Assembly: GCA_039881145.1 (NCBI GenBank)
Contig: JAYKKI010000077.1
Coordinates: 3,728,501 to 3,792,500, forward strand
DNA length: 64,000 bases
Reading direction: 5' to 3'
Origin: Druceiella hillmani
Taxonomy: Eukaryota; Arthropoda; Insecta; Lepidoptera; Hepialidae
The translations under genes and the position numbers were made by a program. The notes beneath the pieces are model-generated. The model was not told the DNA's origin. It was given only the letters and a program-made list of their open reading frames with translations, and searched no databases. Positions 35,615 through 48,398 of the stretch are shown here, piece after piece (the stretch's first letter is position 1; each line of letters opens with the position of its first letter).

Positions 35615-38600
35615 ATGGAGGAGGAGGCAAGGCGAGCAGGTCACGATCAATATCAACCTGAGCTGAATGCGGAACGAGCATCGCTCCAGCCGCGCCAACA
35701 CAACCACCATGTTGCGCTACCACCTGCGCAGGGGCCCTACCCGGGAGCATTACTGCCCATAGCCTTTGTAGGTCTCTTCATAATCACTGGAGCTACTGTA
35801 GTATATCTCTTCTATATTTGGTGGCAGAAGAACTACCTGGATTGGCGGGAGCGATGGAAGACAAAACGAACTGGCTTCTCTGACACATTGCTAGGCAAGA
35901 ATATGGCGCAAGGTAGCCGCGACGGGCATGCTTCATTTGTAAGTTGTGTGGAGGGAACTGAAAATGTGGTACCTAAGATTGTGGAGTCGAATGAGGGTGG
36001 AACTAGAATGGGAGAAATTAAGATAGCTGGTATCAAGTTTTTGGATGAGAAATCAAATAATATCAATCTCAGACCAATAATTACAACGCATAACTATGGA
36101 GGCAGTAGTCCTAAGTTTGTGGAAGATGCAAATGTCGAACGAGACAATGAGAGGGCAGATGATAATAAGGATAAAGATAAAACGGGATCGTCTAGTAAGT
36201 TTGTTTTTCCATCAACATCGGCTGATAATTCAGAACAACCAGGATGTTCAAAATCATTGACATCGCTTGTAAAAAACAAACATTACGTAGAGTCAAAGTG
36301 TGGCCGGTTTAAGATACCGATTTACGATAAGCAATGGCTGACTCACACGAAGGACTTTAAGAGTTTCACTGTTAATATACCAAAACCTTACCCTTTAGCG
36401 CAAGCTGTAAAGACAGAATTGGGCGAAGAACTGAAAACGGCTAATCCCGAGAGTAGAAGGAAGAAATTTAGCGCCACTCGTTCGCCGTCCTTGGAAAAGG
36501 ATGACAAGTCTCCATTTGTTAGTAGCGCTAAAAGCGATCGGAATGATGTGTTTGCATTTGGGGAGGAAGACGTTGAGAAAGCAGCAGAGGCAAATCTGAT
36601 GATTGAGCAAGATGAAGGAAATGATACTTCGGTAGTGGAGGTTAGGGTACAACCTTTATCTCAAAACATAGCCATAACAAATATCAATTTTAATAGCAAT
36701 GTAACTCCAATATCTCCCAAGGAATTATCCAACAGATACTGTCTGAAAAAGAGTTATTCTCTTTCCAATGATAATGCTAATTCACCAAAAGAAGATTTTA
36801 AGAATTGCAATGTACTAAGGCACAATCAAAGCAATATTAATTTGAATGTCTGCTCTTTAAGGGACGATAATTTTTGGGCAGATTCACAACAGCAAGAGAG
36901 GCTAGAGATGCAGAATTCACCGCACATTCTAGAATGTGGAAGTGCTAAGGACAAAACTAATGTGACGAAATTCAATTTTTCGCCAAAAATGTTAGCCGAA
37001 AATCAAAATTCACCCAAATTCTTTGCCCATTGCCAAGGTAGTCAATATTCTCCAAAATTTTTTCCAGAGCCTAGTCCAAAATATCCACGTGTTGATAACA
37101 CTAATTTAATTGATAATTTCTCTGATAACACTAAAGTAATTTCACCTAGAAATTTCAGTTACGACGTTAAGAGTGCTTGTAGCCCATTAGAAAAACAAAT
37201 ATCGCCAAAAATTCTTTTAAGTGGTAATACTACACCTAAAAGTCCCAAGATTTCTTCATATAATAAAGAAAATTGCTTTAGGTTTGATAAAACCAACAGC
37301 TTAGAGGTGAAAACTAGAGAACTGATAAGGCAAACCTCGATTGATGAAGTAGATAATGTAAACACGGTTAGAAACAATCGTGTGATATATAGAGCATACG
37401 CAGGTAGAAAATCTATAGAAAGAGACAATTGCTCAACATCAAAAGAAAAGTTTGACGCGAGACAATATAGAAGATACAACAGTTGTGATAGTACAAATCG
37501 AAATCTAGAAATAACAAATTTAAATAAACAAAACGACATTGAAAGTTCAATAACGGCAAATGACAACAATAACTCTACACAAAGTCTGAATTTACCGAAC
37601 GACAATGAAGACAATAGGTATACAGAAAAATCTATTGATAAATATGAACAGCTTATTAATATAGAAGAAGTGAATACTGATAATGTATTGAAACTTGATG
37701 TAGAATCTACGAATTTGTCTCCGGAAATCGGTTCAGCAGACTATAGGAGGCAAAGATTAAAAAGTATATCCTTAGATTCAGATAACGCTAAGATCATTGA
37801 ACAGAACCTAGGTTTACCGATTGCTAAACATATGAAGCAGGAACATTTGTCAGAACTATATCGTGAACAAGACACAAGCTCCTCTTGTTATGATGTTCAG
37901 AGGAATAACATTAGCGTCACAGTCTCACCCATTTCTCCATCTATACATATCACCAACTATAGTAGATTTAATTTCGAGTATGACAATGTTAAAGTAAGTT
38001 CTGAAAAAGGAGAAACAGAAGAAAAGGCCGAGCAAGTGGACGATAGTCGGTTCTCGCCTCAGCTGGCAGTGACGAAGAAGACTTTGAGGGACAGCTCTGA
38101 CACAAAATCTTTCATTGAAATGCCCAGATTTTCACCAAAAGAGTTTGAAGTCATTATAACAGTGGAAGGGAAAGCTCCGGAAAATGTGGAACCTGAACCA
38201 GCCCCTAAAATGAAAAAGAATCGGCCGAATCTTACAATAGATCTTACGAAGCGAGATTCCGAGTTGGAACAAGAGTTATTGGAATTTGAACTACTCTACA
38301 GCGATGCTGAAGAAAAGAAAGTTAAAACGCCAACACTCAAAGTGAAAGCTACCTCATTGGATTCATCAGAAACCATAAATTTCTCTCTTCCACCCAAGAA
38401 GACCTTAGACGTCCCGCAAAACTCTATATCAGTACCCAACACCCCTAAGAGACAGTTTAAAAGAATTTTGGGACAGAAAAATATTGGTAAGGGCTTAGAT
38501 CTACATTCAGGGGGAAAGTTTGGATGCAATTCTCTACAAAATGCGGAACAGAGAAGATTGTACTGTAAGGGACAAAGCCATCTCAATGACAGCGGAATAT

Positions 38601-40480
38601 TTCTCCGTGACAACCATGCCAATTTAATGCTCTATAAGCCAAATGTTTGCATAACAAAATACGGTGGTAGTAATCGACGGATGGGTTCATTCGATGAGAA
38701 CATGACCGATTTTAGTGAGAACACTCCTGAAATTAGTATTTCGAACGATTGCGACGCAAGACTTACTCTACCTATGCAACAACTCGATATATCACAGTCC
38801 AATCTCAGCTCGAATCTTTTAAATTTTAAACAAAATTTGAGTATTTCGAGCACGAACTTGAAGACTTTACCTGAAGGCGTTCCATCGAACGATTTCGAGC
38901 CTTCAACTGATGAAAAGTTTACTAAAAAGTGCATGTTACATAGGCGGGGATCGAATCAAAGTCTGATGCTTAGCCTTGATAATCCCACTACAAGTAAATA
39001 TTCAAATTTCTCATCACAAAGTTCAAATTGCTCCCTAAACAGCGCCGGTGCATCCTGCCACAATTTAGCTTCTATTCGCAACAGTTCCTCGAATTTCAGC
39101 CTGAACACTGATAATAGACAAAAGAAACTAATTTTAGAAAGACGTAACTCGAATGCATCACTTACTTTAAACATAGACCATTTAACACCGAACAATAGAT
39201 TGAGTTCAAGTGTCAACTTACAATCTTCCACTTGCAATTTAAGTACGTCTGAATTGCCACAAACTAATCATCCGGTAAAAAATTGCCTATTGCAAAGACG
39301 GGGTTCAAACAACAGTCTTTCATTGAATATACAAAATTCAAATACTAATTTGAACCGTTTTTCGAGTAACAGTTCGCTAAATATACACAAAGAAGCTAAG
39401 AGTGGTCATAGGAAAGGATTGCTAGAAAGACGTAGTTCGAATACGTCACTAACATTGAATATCAACAATTCAAATCCGCAGCTGACAACAAATAGGGGAT
39501 TAAGCATATCAAACTATAATTTGAATGGTTCAACCTGTAATTTAAGTAGATACAATAGTCATCAAAGTATAAATCATCCGAAAGAGAAAGGCATTCTCGC
39601 GAGACGAAGTTCAAACACTTCACTCACTTTGAATATACAAAGCCAAGAATTGCCGAGAGATTTGGAAATAGATGAGCATATAATCGATGGAGATTTAAAA
39701 AATGGTGCTAGTGCTCATTGTATGTTTATGTTGCAACGAGAGAGACACAGAAAATCGTTAAGCACGGAAAATTTAATGCCAAAATCTTACAAAAATAATC
39801 GTATTCACAAATTAAAGAACTCAGAAAATCCATGCACGTTTGGTTCACATGATAATCTGTGGTCTAATAGCTACGTGGCAGAGTCTGATGAAAATTTCAA
39901 TGAATGCTATGGGCAAAATTTAATGTATTTATGTGGGGATCCGGAAAATGAAATGATATATGCGTTTCGAGATAGACAGAACTATGATGAAGTACCGTTC
40001 TCAAATTCAGGTTTTGTAAGGAACATAACGACGAAACCGCTAAGTCCCCAAACAACATCAGAAGACTTCAAAATGTACATAGCGAATATACAACATTTGC
40101 AGAGCGCATCAAATGTACTTTCACGCAAACAGTTAAAGGACTTAAATGATGTTTTCCAAAATGGATATTCGAAAATGAAATGCTCAGAGAGTCAGGAGGG
40201 TGCAGCATGCTGCAAACCAAAAACTGAAGAGCAGAATAAGCACGATGCAGAAGGTTCTGACTCGATGAAACCATGTGCAGAATATCAGAAGTCGCTACTA
40301 CGAAATTTGCATCAGGAGTTTTGGGATTTGCCAACAAACTTCCAGGAGAAGCCGATGGTGTTCGGTTCGCACGTCAAGAACCGGTACAAGACAATCTTGC
40401 CAAATGAGCATTCTAGATTTATTTTAAGGCCAGAGGAAGGACAGAATGGTGAAGGATATATCAATGCCAATTATATAAAG
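35615..40480 (+). CDS. PTP-ER: PTP-ER-like MAP-kinase tyrosine phosphatase, first coding exon (residues 1-1622)
   Basis: This exon encodes the long N-terminal part and the start of the catalytic domain. Residues 44-70 form one hydrophobic helix followed by a Lys/Arg-rich stretch, so the rest should face the cytosol. Residues 196-199 read FVFP, an ERK-docking (DEF) motif. Residues 363-545 are rich in Ser-Pro-Lys. Residues 1107-1341 contain five KIM repeats. The phosphatase domain starts at about 1564 with FWDLPTNF, then the phosphotyrosine loop KNRYKTILPN (1588-1597), and ends mid-domain in YINANYIK. The exon closes at an ideal donor (AAG|GTGAGT) in phase 0. KIM-class phosphatases (HePTP, STEP, PTP-SL, fly PTP-ER) dephosphorylate ERK and p38. 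The symbol is inferred from the insect context and catalytic-domain similarity, not from an alignment. Composition is less AT-rich than the flanks. Confidence 0.93.
35744..35824 (+). other. predicted transmembrane segment, residues 44-70
   Basis: About 25 hydrophobic residues (ALLPIAFVGLFIITGATVVY, then LFYIWW) precede QKNYLDWRERWKTKR. There is no cleavable signal peptide, so a signal-anchor with a short lumenal or extracellular N-terminus and a cytosolic enzyme is the likely topology. Membrane forms are known for mammalian STEP61 and PTPRR. Confidence 0.8.
36200..36211 (+). other. FVFP ERK-docking (DEF) motif 1, residues 196-199
   Basis: Matches F-x-F-P exactly, in the context SSKFVFPSTS. 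DEF motifs bind active ERK at a site distinct from the one that binds KIM/D-motifs. Confidence 0.6.
36707..37249 (+). other. Ser-Pro-Lys cluster, residues ~365-545
   Basis: At least nine S/T-P-K sites occur within about 180 residues. They include ISPK (S367), NSPK (S390), FSPK, NSPKFF, YSPKFF, PSPKYP, ISPK and TPKSPK. Several share an (N/Y)-S-P-K-F-F core. These fit proline-directed (MAPK or CDK) phosphorylation sites in a protein that docks MAPK. Confidence 0.7.
38882..39649 (+). repeat. five-fold KIM repeat array in the protein, residues ~1090-1345
   Basis: The KIMs lie at residues 1107-1121 (38933-38977), 1173-1187 (39131-39175), 1225-1239 (39287-39331), 1269-1283 (39419-39463) and 1327-1341 (39593-39637). 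They read MLHRRGSNQSLMLSL, ILERRNSNASLTLNI, LLQRRGSNNSLSLNI, LLERRSSNTSLTLNI and ILARRSSNTSLTLNI. All keep R-R-x-S-N-x-S-L-x-L. The spacers share N-S-S-N-x-S-L-N-like blocks, and HPxK runs precede units 3 and 5. In mammalian relatives one such motif binds ERK/p38, and PKA phosphorylation of the R-R-x-S serine releases the kinase. The equivalents here are S1113, S1179, S1231, S1275 and S1333. Confidence 0.95.
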
Positions 40481-40961
40481 GTGAGTCTTATTTTAGTACT
40501 TAGATTTATAAAAATTTAAAGTAAGCATTTTATTCAGCTGAATAAAGAATATAAACAGCAGTCATGAAGAAACCATAAAGCAAAAAATTTGACTACTGCC
40601 AAAATTATTTGATTTATATGAAAATGATGTTTGGAAAACAATAGACTCATCAACTTGTCCATGTGGACAATAAATTAAATAACAATCGTAAATTATTTGT
40701 ATTCTATAAAAACAATTTACAAATATTATTTACAGTATTGTCCATTTAGATAAGTTCATAAGCTCCCAACAAAATCTGTGTGTGTGTGTGACTTCTGCTA
40801 GGGCAAAATATTATTAATAAAAAACCACTTTACGAGAGAAACTACAAACTATTGCTAGTTACTCTGTAAAAATTTGGTACTAGAATTAACATATCAGTGA
40901 ATTATTTAAAATATTTTTTATTTACTAAATTATACAATCTTGAAAAAATTATGAAATATTG

Positions 40962-41995
40962 TACTAGCTGTGCCTGGTAGTTTCACCCATATAGAATTAT
41001 CTTTGTTATGTTTCTCTCCCCATGGTTATTAACGCCTCAGCTGCATTCACCAAACGATATCAGTCGTCGAACACAGAGGTACATTGACGAGAATATTTGA
41101 AATAGTCAGTCGATAAATAAGCCAATTTCTCTCTTCTGTCCCTATGAATTGTAGCATAAAGTATAAGTCATATGTAGTATATAATCTTCCTTAAAGTGTA
41201 GGTTTTCTAACACAAAAAATATTTTAAATCCAAAATACGTTTATCTGTATTAGTAAAAATGTCAAATTGTTATTCTAGACAGATGTCTGTTCTAAGAGCA
41301 CTACAACATTCACCGTTTTGCGAATTTTTTGTAATAAGTCAGCAAAATCAAAGGACAGATATGGTACAGAATGGACACGACGCATACTAACCCATATAAA
41401 AAAAGAGTCGCACTTTTTTTTTCTTCTTTTTCGTACCTTCCCAAACGTTGTCAAAATGACTCTTCCCTCTCCTCGCCTCCCCTCCTGACCAAAGGCTTGT
41501 GTAAATATTATTTATGCCCATAGATGGCATAAATCTCTTACTCTCTATTGCTCATAGATGATGTTATCAAAGAAAAATTAATTTTTATTCTCATGAATTT
41601 ATTAAAACCATTATAGAGAAGAGCAGTTTTAATTTTTATAAATTTATTTATTAAACCATTATAACAAAAATATTTCAATCAAAAACAAATGTCAAAATAA
41701 CATTACAATACAGATATAATTATAGAGAAACATTTCGTATATACACATGATTATGTAATTTCTTGAACAATAAAAGCCCTATTTTTCCTAGGAGAGGCCG
41801 ATAAAACCAAAAAGACCAATATGTTCATAATCATTTTATAAAATTTACATGATATTTAAAAAAATCACGTATCACTTAAAATATTTGCAAAAAAAATCAC
41901 ATGTCACTATTTCACACTTTCATCAATCTTTAAATTTCACTTGAATTATTTTTTTTCTGAAGAAGCCGTGCCCAGCATTGCTCCACCCCCCCTAC
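40962..41995 (+). repeat. possible dispersed-repeat remnant in the intron
   Basis: actagctgtgcctggtagtttcaccc (40968-40993) and a similar tail gccgtgcccagcattgctccaccc (about 41966-41989) recall a common insect interspersed-repeat terminus. The interior is unassigned. Confidence 0.25.
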
Positions 41996-44204
41996 ATCAA
42001 TGCATACAAAATTAAAACTCTACATCTAAATTGATAATTATTTCATAATATGATAGTTCAAGTATAATGGGACATATGTTATTGTACTGTTAATTTCATC
42101 ACATAAGGACTATATCTTTGTAGGTTTACTAAAAATTATGTTCAAATTGAATTGAATTTAATTAAATTATAATATCTTTCATTTTTTTACCATGCTTGTA
42201 ACAAGTTAAAGGACAAGTGATTAACAACCTTACGGAACCAATTTTTGTTAAAACTATACATATAATTTGTAACACTAATCGTTTTATTACAAATTTTAAA
42301 GTACCCATATATGAGAGCTCTCTTTCATCCCTATGGCTGTTTGAATGTGGCTCTTCACATTCAACCATCAATAAAGCAGAGTTTGAAGAATCTGGAAAAT
42401 TAAAAATCCCCTTTTAAACAACAAACATTTTTTTCCCAATGATTTACTTTCTTTGAAGTCTATTTTAATTTTTAGGGACCAGTTAATCTTTATTTTGATA
42501 AAATGTTTAGTAAACAAATTTAAATAAACTTCTCTATGATATATAGTGAATTGAGAATTATCTTGTAAATCAATAATCAACTTCTTGTCAACTAACCAAT
42601 CAATCTTTGAAGATTATTTTAAATTTGTTAATACATAGAATGTTATTTTTATAATAGTATGATTTAAAAATATCCCTTCTTCAAAATATTACAAGAGGAC
42701 TAATACGTGTTAGAATTCATTTCTAGTACGCAAGAAAGTTTCTCAAGTTGCAATTAAACCGCTATTGTGTTTTGCAACGTTAAAATATAAAATTTACAAA
42801 AAATATTTGAAATGTGGCCTCGAAATATTATGTAATAAGCAATAATGCATAAAACTTACTAACTTTCGGTTCGAGGCAGTAATAAAAACAACTACACAGG
42901 CGATTTTCTTTTAATGCAACTACATCCACGAAAAGTACATGCCATTTTGATTTTGATCGCCAATTAATAACATAACAAAGATTTATAAACACTTAATAAA
43001 CAAATATATAACGATGCAATGTGGCTCCAGCAACATATTTAAATAACACACAACACCCAAAATATGAAATATGTGAAAATATTGTAGTTTGTAGGTTGCT
43101 ACTTGCGTCTATCACAGATGGCATCTATTACCACGACACTCTGGTAACTACCCAGAGGTCACTGTATAATGGTTGATTTACCGCCAATTTCCTGCCGAGA
43201 TTCTGTCATCAATTCGAGACTCTTGTGTCCACAACCTGAGCAAAATATCCAAAAAGCTGTGGAGTATCTTATAGTACTACGACTGTCTAATAATACATAC
43301 TCGTACATTCTAAAGACTGCATTTCAGATCTAAATTGTGAATTCTCTCTGAGTAAGCAAGATTATTTAGTTTACTGTTTATATACATATATTTATGTCTT
43401 CTATAATCTTAAACTGATTAACCATTTAAGCAATCCACGTACAAATTAATTCATCTTGGCCTCGAGAGTGGCCAAACGCTTTCCATAGTTGTCTATATCC
43501 CTTGATAGATATAAGTTAATTCTAATCAAATATTTTTATTTCATTAGAAGTTGCTTGTCTTAGGGATACTTTTTTATGACTTTCTACTTTTTTATGACTA
43601 GAAAATAGTATCCTCGTTAAACATGAATGGCGTGTCTCCCAAACAGTGTAGATAATATCAAGTGATATTTGCTCAGAAAGTTCATTAGACAAATTGTTCT
43701 AAATAATGTTCTAAATTGTTTATAAATTAATTACAGTATGTTAACCAAACTATTATAAATAAATTTAAATTTTATTTTTTTTTATTTGATAAGTTACAAA
43801 ACATGTACTGCAAAACTAATCATGAAAAAGTAGACATCCCACGATGCTAGTTACTTGTATTTCAGTTAAGTTTTTCCCATATTTCAAACCTATTTTTTGA
43901 AAAATTAGACACAGGCTAATTGCAGTCACTGAAAAGCTTAATATATCATCCTTTTATTTAGCCTGATAGTAGAGTCCTATTGGCCTAAGCACAATAACAC
44001 TCGTGTGATAGAGCTATGGTTAGTTACACAAATAGCAGCTTTATCTCATAGTAATATCGGATTTACTCTCTTACTTTTATTTGCATAAAATAAGCACTGA
44101 AAATCAAATGTAACCAATTTTAAAAGCTGAAACAGCTTTGATTTTTTCTGAAATGAACACTTGGAAGCAATAGGTACTTTAAATATTTAATTCTTTTAAA
44201 TTTT

Positions 44205-44800
44205 TGAAGGTTCCATGTCTCACATATAAAAACAAAACCCTTATAAGATCACACATGCATCTGTCGGTCCGTTGTCACAACCATTTTTCTCAAGAACCAT
44301 TTGATATGGAAAGTTGACGTTTGGAGTTCATTAATCGGCATAACTTGATAAGTAAGAAACAAAATGTATTTGTTTGAAAATTTTAGAGAGGACAAATTTT
44401 GTACAAGAAATATTTCTTTGTCATGCGAGTAGACCATTAAAGGGAACTCCATTAGGAGAATGCGGAATCTATTTTTTTTCAGAGTTTTATATGAGGAACT
44501 TCTAAAAATATCATTGAAAGTACTTTGTACTTTTTTAAAAGTTCACAACATTTTACCCCTATCAAATATATCCCAGGCAAGTAAATTGTTCAAATTTATA
44601 TATATACCAGGCAGGAAAACTGTTCAATTTTATATTGAAATAAAAATAAAACTTTTAAGCATAAGTAAAACTCACATTATGAGGGTTTTATATACATCTA
44701 TACTCCATTCAATTTAAAAAGAGAATGTTTTTGCAAACAATCAGATTTGACAGTTCAGGTATTGTAAACCTTTTTCTTATATCATATTAGTATTTGTGAT
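44205..44800 (+). repeat. dispersed repeat, AGGGTTC/GTCTGTC family (copy B)
   Basis: Shares with 9238-9860 the blocks gaaggttccatgtc, acccttataagatcac, atctgtcggtccg, ggaaagttgac and, near its end, aggtattgtaaaccttttt. The minus- and plus-strand open frames within it are repeat-derived. Confidence 0.6.
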
Positions 44801-45879
44801 TAAAAAATATAATTTTTTTATTAGTATGCACTTTAACTAATGTAGATTATATTTTATATTTAAAAGAAATTCTCTGAATGTTTCGAACAATTTATAAGTA
44901 TTACTGTTATATAAAAAAACATATAAAAAAGTAATACCAAAAATTTCTATAGAAATAGTAGTTTAATTAATTGTTAGTAATATAGATAATTAAATTATTA
45001 CAAAGTAATCACAAATGATTAATTGTTGAGTAATATACAATAATATTTTACGGAAAAAATACACTGCATACATATACAATTAGTAGTAATGCTTCCACAC
45101 TGATATCTAAAGATGTCAGTATGCTAGTGCCCTACGAGTCCGGCCTTTTGCCGATATCATAGAGAAATAGTATTACAGGACATATTGATCATAAATCTAT
45201 CAACATTAATAATGCTTGTTCAGCCATGCCGTGGGATTTGTTAAATGACATTGCTTCAAGTAGAAATCTTTTGAAATTGTTTAATTTAAAAGTAGTGTTT
45301 TCTTTCGCCACATATCATTTCTTTTGTGTCCAGATCATTTTGATTGTGTTTATTTTATAGTGATATGATGACAATCTTAGTATGTATTCTCAAACAGCTG
45401 TATTTTGCTTAGAACAATATTCGCCATTTTAATACACTCATACTTAAAATAATCCACATTTAATACAATGAACTTGACATTATAAAACACATAATAATAT
45501 AATAAACTTAATATAATACAAAATAATTTTATGAAACGCCAAAAATTTAGAGAGCAATATTGAAAAATGACCGAAGTCGAACATATTTCAAAATTCAATA
45601 CACTGACAAGGCAGTGCGCCTCGCGGATTAATCCCCATTACGTTGGTAAGTGTGGCTAGCAAGACTTGTATAGATGTGGTATTCGTAAGTTGCCATATTT
45701 GGACATATAGTAAATAAAAAAATATAATTAATCTTCTGCATCTATTATGCCTTTTGAAATAAGTAAGTTGTGAACATATAAATAATAAATGTCACAAATA
45801 ATTATACTAGTTGTATGCCTAGATTAATTCAAATTTGTTAGTCCTATATACATGTCTATGCTTCAATACAATTATTAGG

Positions 45880-45950
45880 TTTCGTGCTTGTCCAACAGGC
45901 AGACAGATAGAGAATCATACGGACCCGCATGGGTTGTCCTCAAAACAATA
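45880..45950 (-). repeat. short GTCTGTC-family fragment, inverted
   Basis: On the minus strand it reads aacccatgcgggtccgtatg followed by TCTATCTGTCTGCCTGTTGG, like the opening of the other copies. Confidence 0.3.
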
Positions 45951-46529
45951 ACTTTAATATAAAGTATAATAAAAGTTTATTGCCACGCAAAATTCATAAG
46001 GATAAATGAGCATTTTTATCTGATAAACTGATGATTTTACGAAAGTGGGACAAGGTACAGTTTTAAAATAATATTATTAACTAAGTCTCAAGGTGACCAT
46101 AAAAATGAGCATTACATTTCTTCTCTTTCTAATACCTACTCAAATGCTTTTCAGATTATTGAAGTAGTATCAAAATGAATAATTTGAAATAAATATTTAT
46201 TCATTCGTTGAAGATTTTGAGATGAGGTAAATAAACATTACATTTTCCACAGCCATTGACATATATTACTTTTTAAACTACTTGTACAAAATTACCAATG
46301 TAGGTATATGTTTTTTTTAGAATATTATTTCAATTATTATATACGTCCATTTTTACCATGTAAAATTTCACAATTCGTATCAGTAAAATAATGGTATAAT
46401 ACTTATATTTATAACAATTTTTGTAATGAAACTTTCTGAAGTTACTATTTTGATTATGTATATAGTTTCACAATACTCTGAGTATGATACGAGTTTTATA
46501 AATAGTCGTCAGCTGATCAAATATATATT

Positions 46530-46785
46530 TGTGTCAACCATATTTTAACTGTCAAATTCGATTGTTTACAAATATTGTCTCTTAAAATTGAATGGAGTAT
46601 AGATAATACATCTGAAAATTTAAACATTTAAAGGTATATAATGTTTCTATTAAACTATCTATAAATGTTAATATTATTTTTACCGTATTAGCTAGCTAGC
46701 TTATCTTTCACAGGTATAAAATACAATTAGTTTCTCAAGAATACTTTGGTTTGATAACTCATATGGAACCCTAAAAAAGAAGCAT
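46530..46785 (-). repeat. dispersed repeat, AGGGTTC family (copy C, inverted)
   Basis: The complement of tttttagggttccatatg lies at about 46768-46785, and the tail blocks caatcgaatttgacag and ctccattcaattt (complemented) lie at about 46545-46600. Both match copy B in reverse, with the middle deleted. Confidence 0.5.
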
Positions 46786-47879
46786 ATAGTTACCACCTGC
46801 TTTAAATAAAACTTTTTTTATGTATTGCTGTTCTGAAGGAAAGAAAGGAAATATTAAGGTAATAATTTAAAAAGCAAAAAGATGTTATTTATATAACATT
46901 ATTCCGAAGTGTTGATGCTGCACACTGACAGTAAAGGCAAATGTCTCGATATTATTCATATGTATATTTTATTATTTTAATTTGAATTCCCATCCATAAT
47001 TAATAGGAAACAATGTACTAACATTGATGAAAATATTTATTAATCCTTAAAGTTGAATATACAACCAGTTTACGACCGAGAGCCTAATGAAAACTGAAAC
47101 GAGCTAGACTTACTTTATTCACTGATGCTTTAAACGAATGATAAAAGGAAACTACCCATTGTGTACTCTCACCAATATGTTTCAAGTTTGGTTTCACTTC
47201 TTTCTGTACATGATTACACTATTGTGACAAATGAAATATTACTTTAAAAAAAGTAATAAAGCAATAATTATTTTGAAAAATTAAAAACCTATTCTCAATG
47301 TGAAATCCATACTTAACACAAGGTTACTTTAAGGGGGGAGATACCTGTAAAAGTTTAAATTTTGCTTGATTTTCGTGATTTTTTTTTAAATGAAAGAGTC
47401 ATTATATATTTTTGAAAATTAACATCCGGTTTATTTAAACATTAAAATAATATAGTTTTTTTTATTTATTCAAAATGGCTGATGGTACACTAAATTCTTC
47501 CAGAAAGATCGCAGTGAGACTTCTCAATCGGCGAGCATTGTAGCATAAGTTCTAGTGATCTGAAAACAAAAACCAAAATTCTGTGTTTATTAATGTCATA
47601 ATTTCTAGATGAGCCTAAAAAAAATTCGCAGAATAAAATACTTGAAAAATATAATATAAATTTTTGGGCGAATTTTCTTATTGTTTTTGCTTTGATAAAA
47701 TTATTTTTTCAAAAAATTTTCGGAAATTTGTAGGTTCTTATAGAAAATAATATCATTAAAAGGATGTGTGCCAAATTTCAGGGATATCGATCAATAACTT
47801 TTTGAGTTATCGTGTACGCCAGTTTGAAAAATATGGTTTCGAGAAAAACACGTTTAAAGTTTGAATACATGAAAATTCA

Positions 47880-48190
47880 ATGATTATAGTGACTTACCGA
47901 TTCATCAGCAATTCCAGCGCCATATAATTGTCCTTCTGTAGCCTCATAGAACTCATTTTGTTCAATTAGTTGCTGGTGACGTGCTTGACGAGCTTCTTTA
48001 GTGGCTAATAAGGTGCGCCGATTTCCTCGAGTCACTCTGTTCATTCATTTTTTCGGCGTATGATTTACATTGTCGGCCAACTATTATGTCTGAACAGTTC
48101 ATTATTTGTAAAATCAATGAATATCCTTCATTGAATAATCCAGCAGCAATGTATGAGACTATTTCAATGATTTTGGAGCGAGACGCCAAA
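47880..48190 (-). pseudogene. transposase C-terminal fragment, frameshifted
   Basis: On the minus strand a 63-codon frame (AAGLFNEGYSLILQIMN, VGRQCKSYAEKMNEQSD) shifts frame. It continues as KEARQARHQQLIEQNEFYEA then EGQLYGAGIADES. A charged K/R/Q helix ending in Y-G-x-G-I/M is, from memory, common at the end of unnamed insect transposase-like proteins. One frameshift separates the two parts. Confidence 0.4.
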
Positions 48191-48398
48191 CGATAGAGTT
48201 GAAACTCTCATTTGCGTTTTGCTTGTGACCACCCAAACATCTTTCAAGCAATTTAAAAAAAAAAAGATAACGCAGTGAACACCGTAAAAAACTCAATAAA
48301 TTTATAACAATGCATATTATTGTAATGAATGTCCTCACTAGTAACCATTAGTGAGTAGTGAGTATAATTTCGCATTTGTACTCGATTGGTCGGCTTCA

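Noticed and set aside
35833..40337. Minus-strand open frames of 61-151 codons across the large exon
   Set aside because: They lie opposite a clearly coding frame, are Ser/Leu-rich by mirror composition and show no domain.
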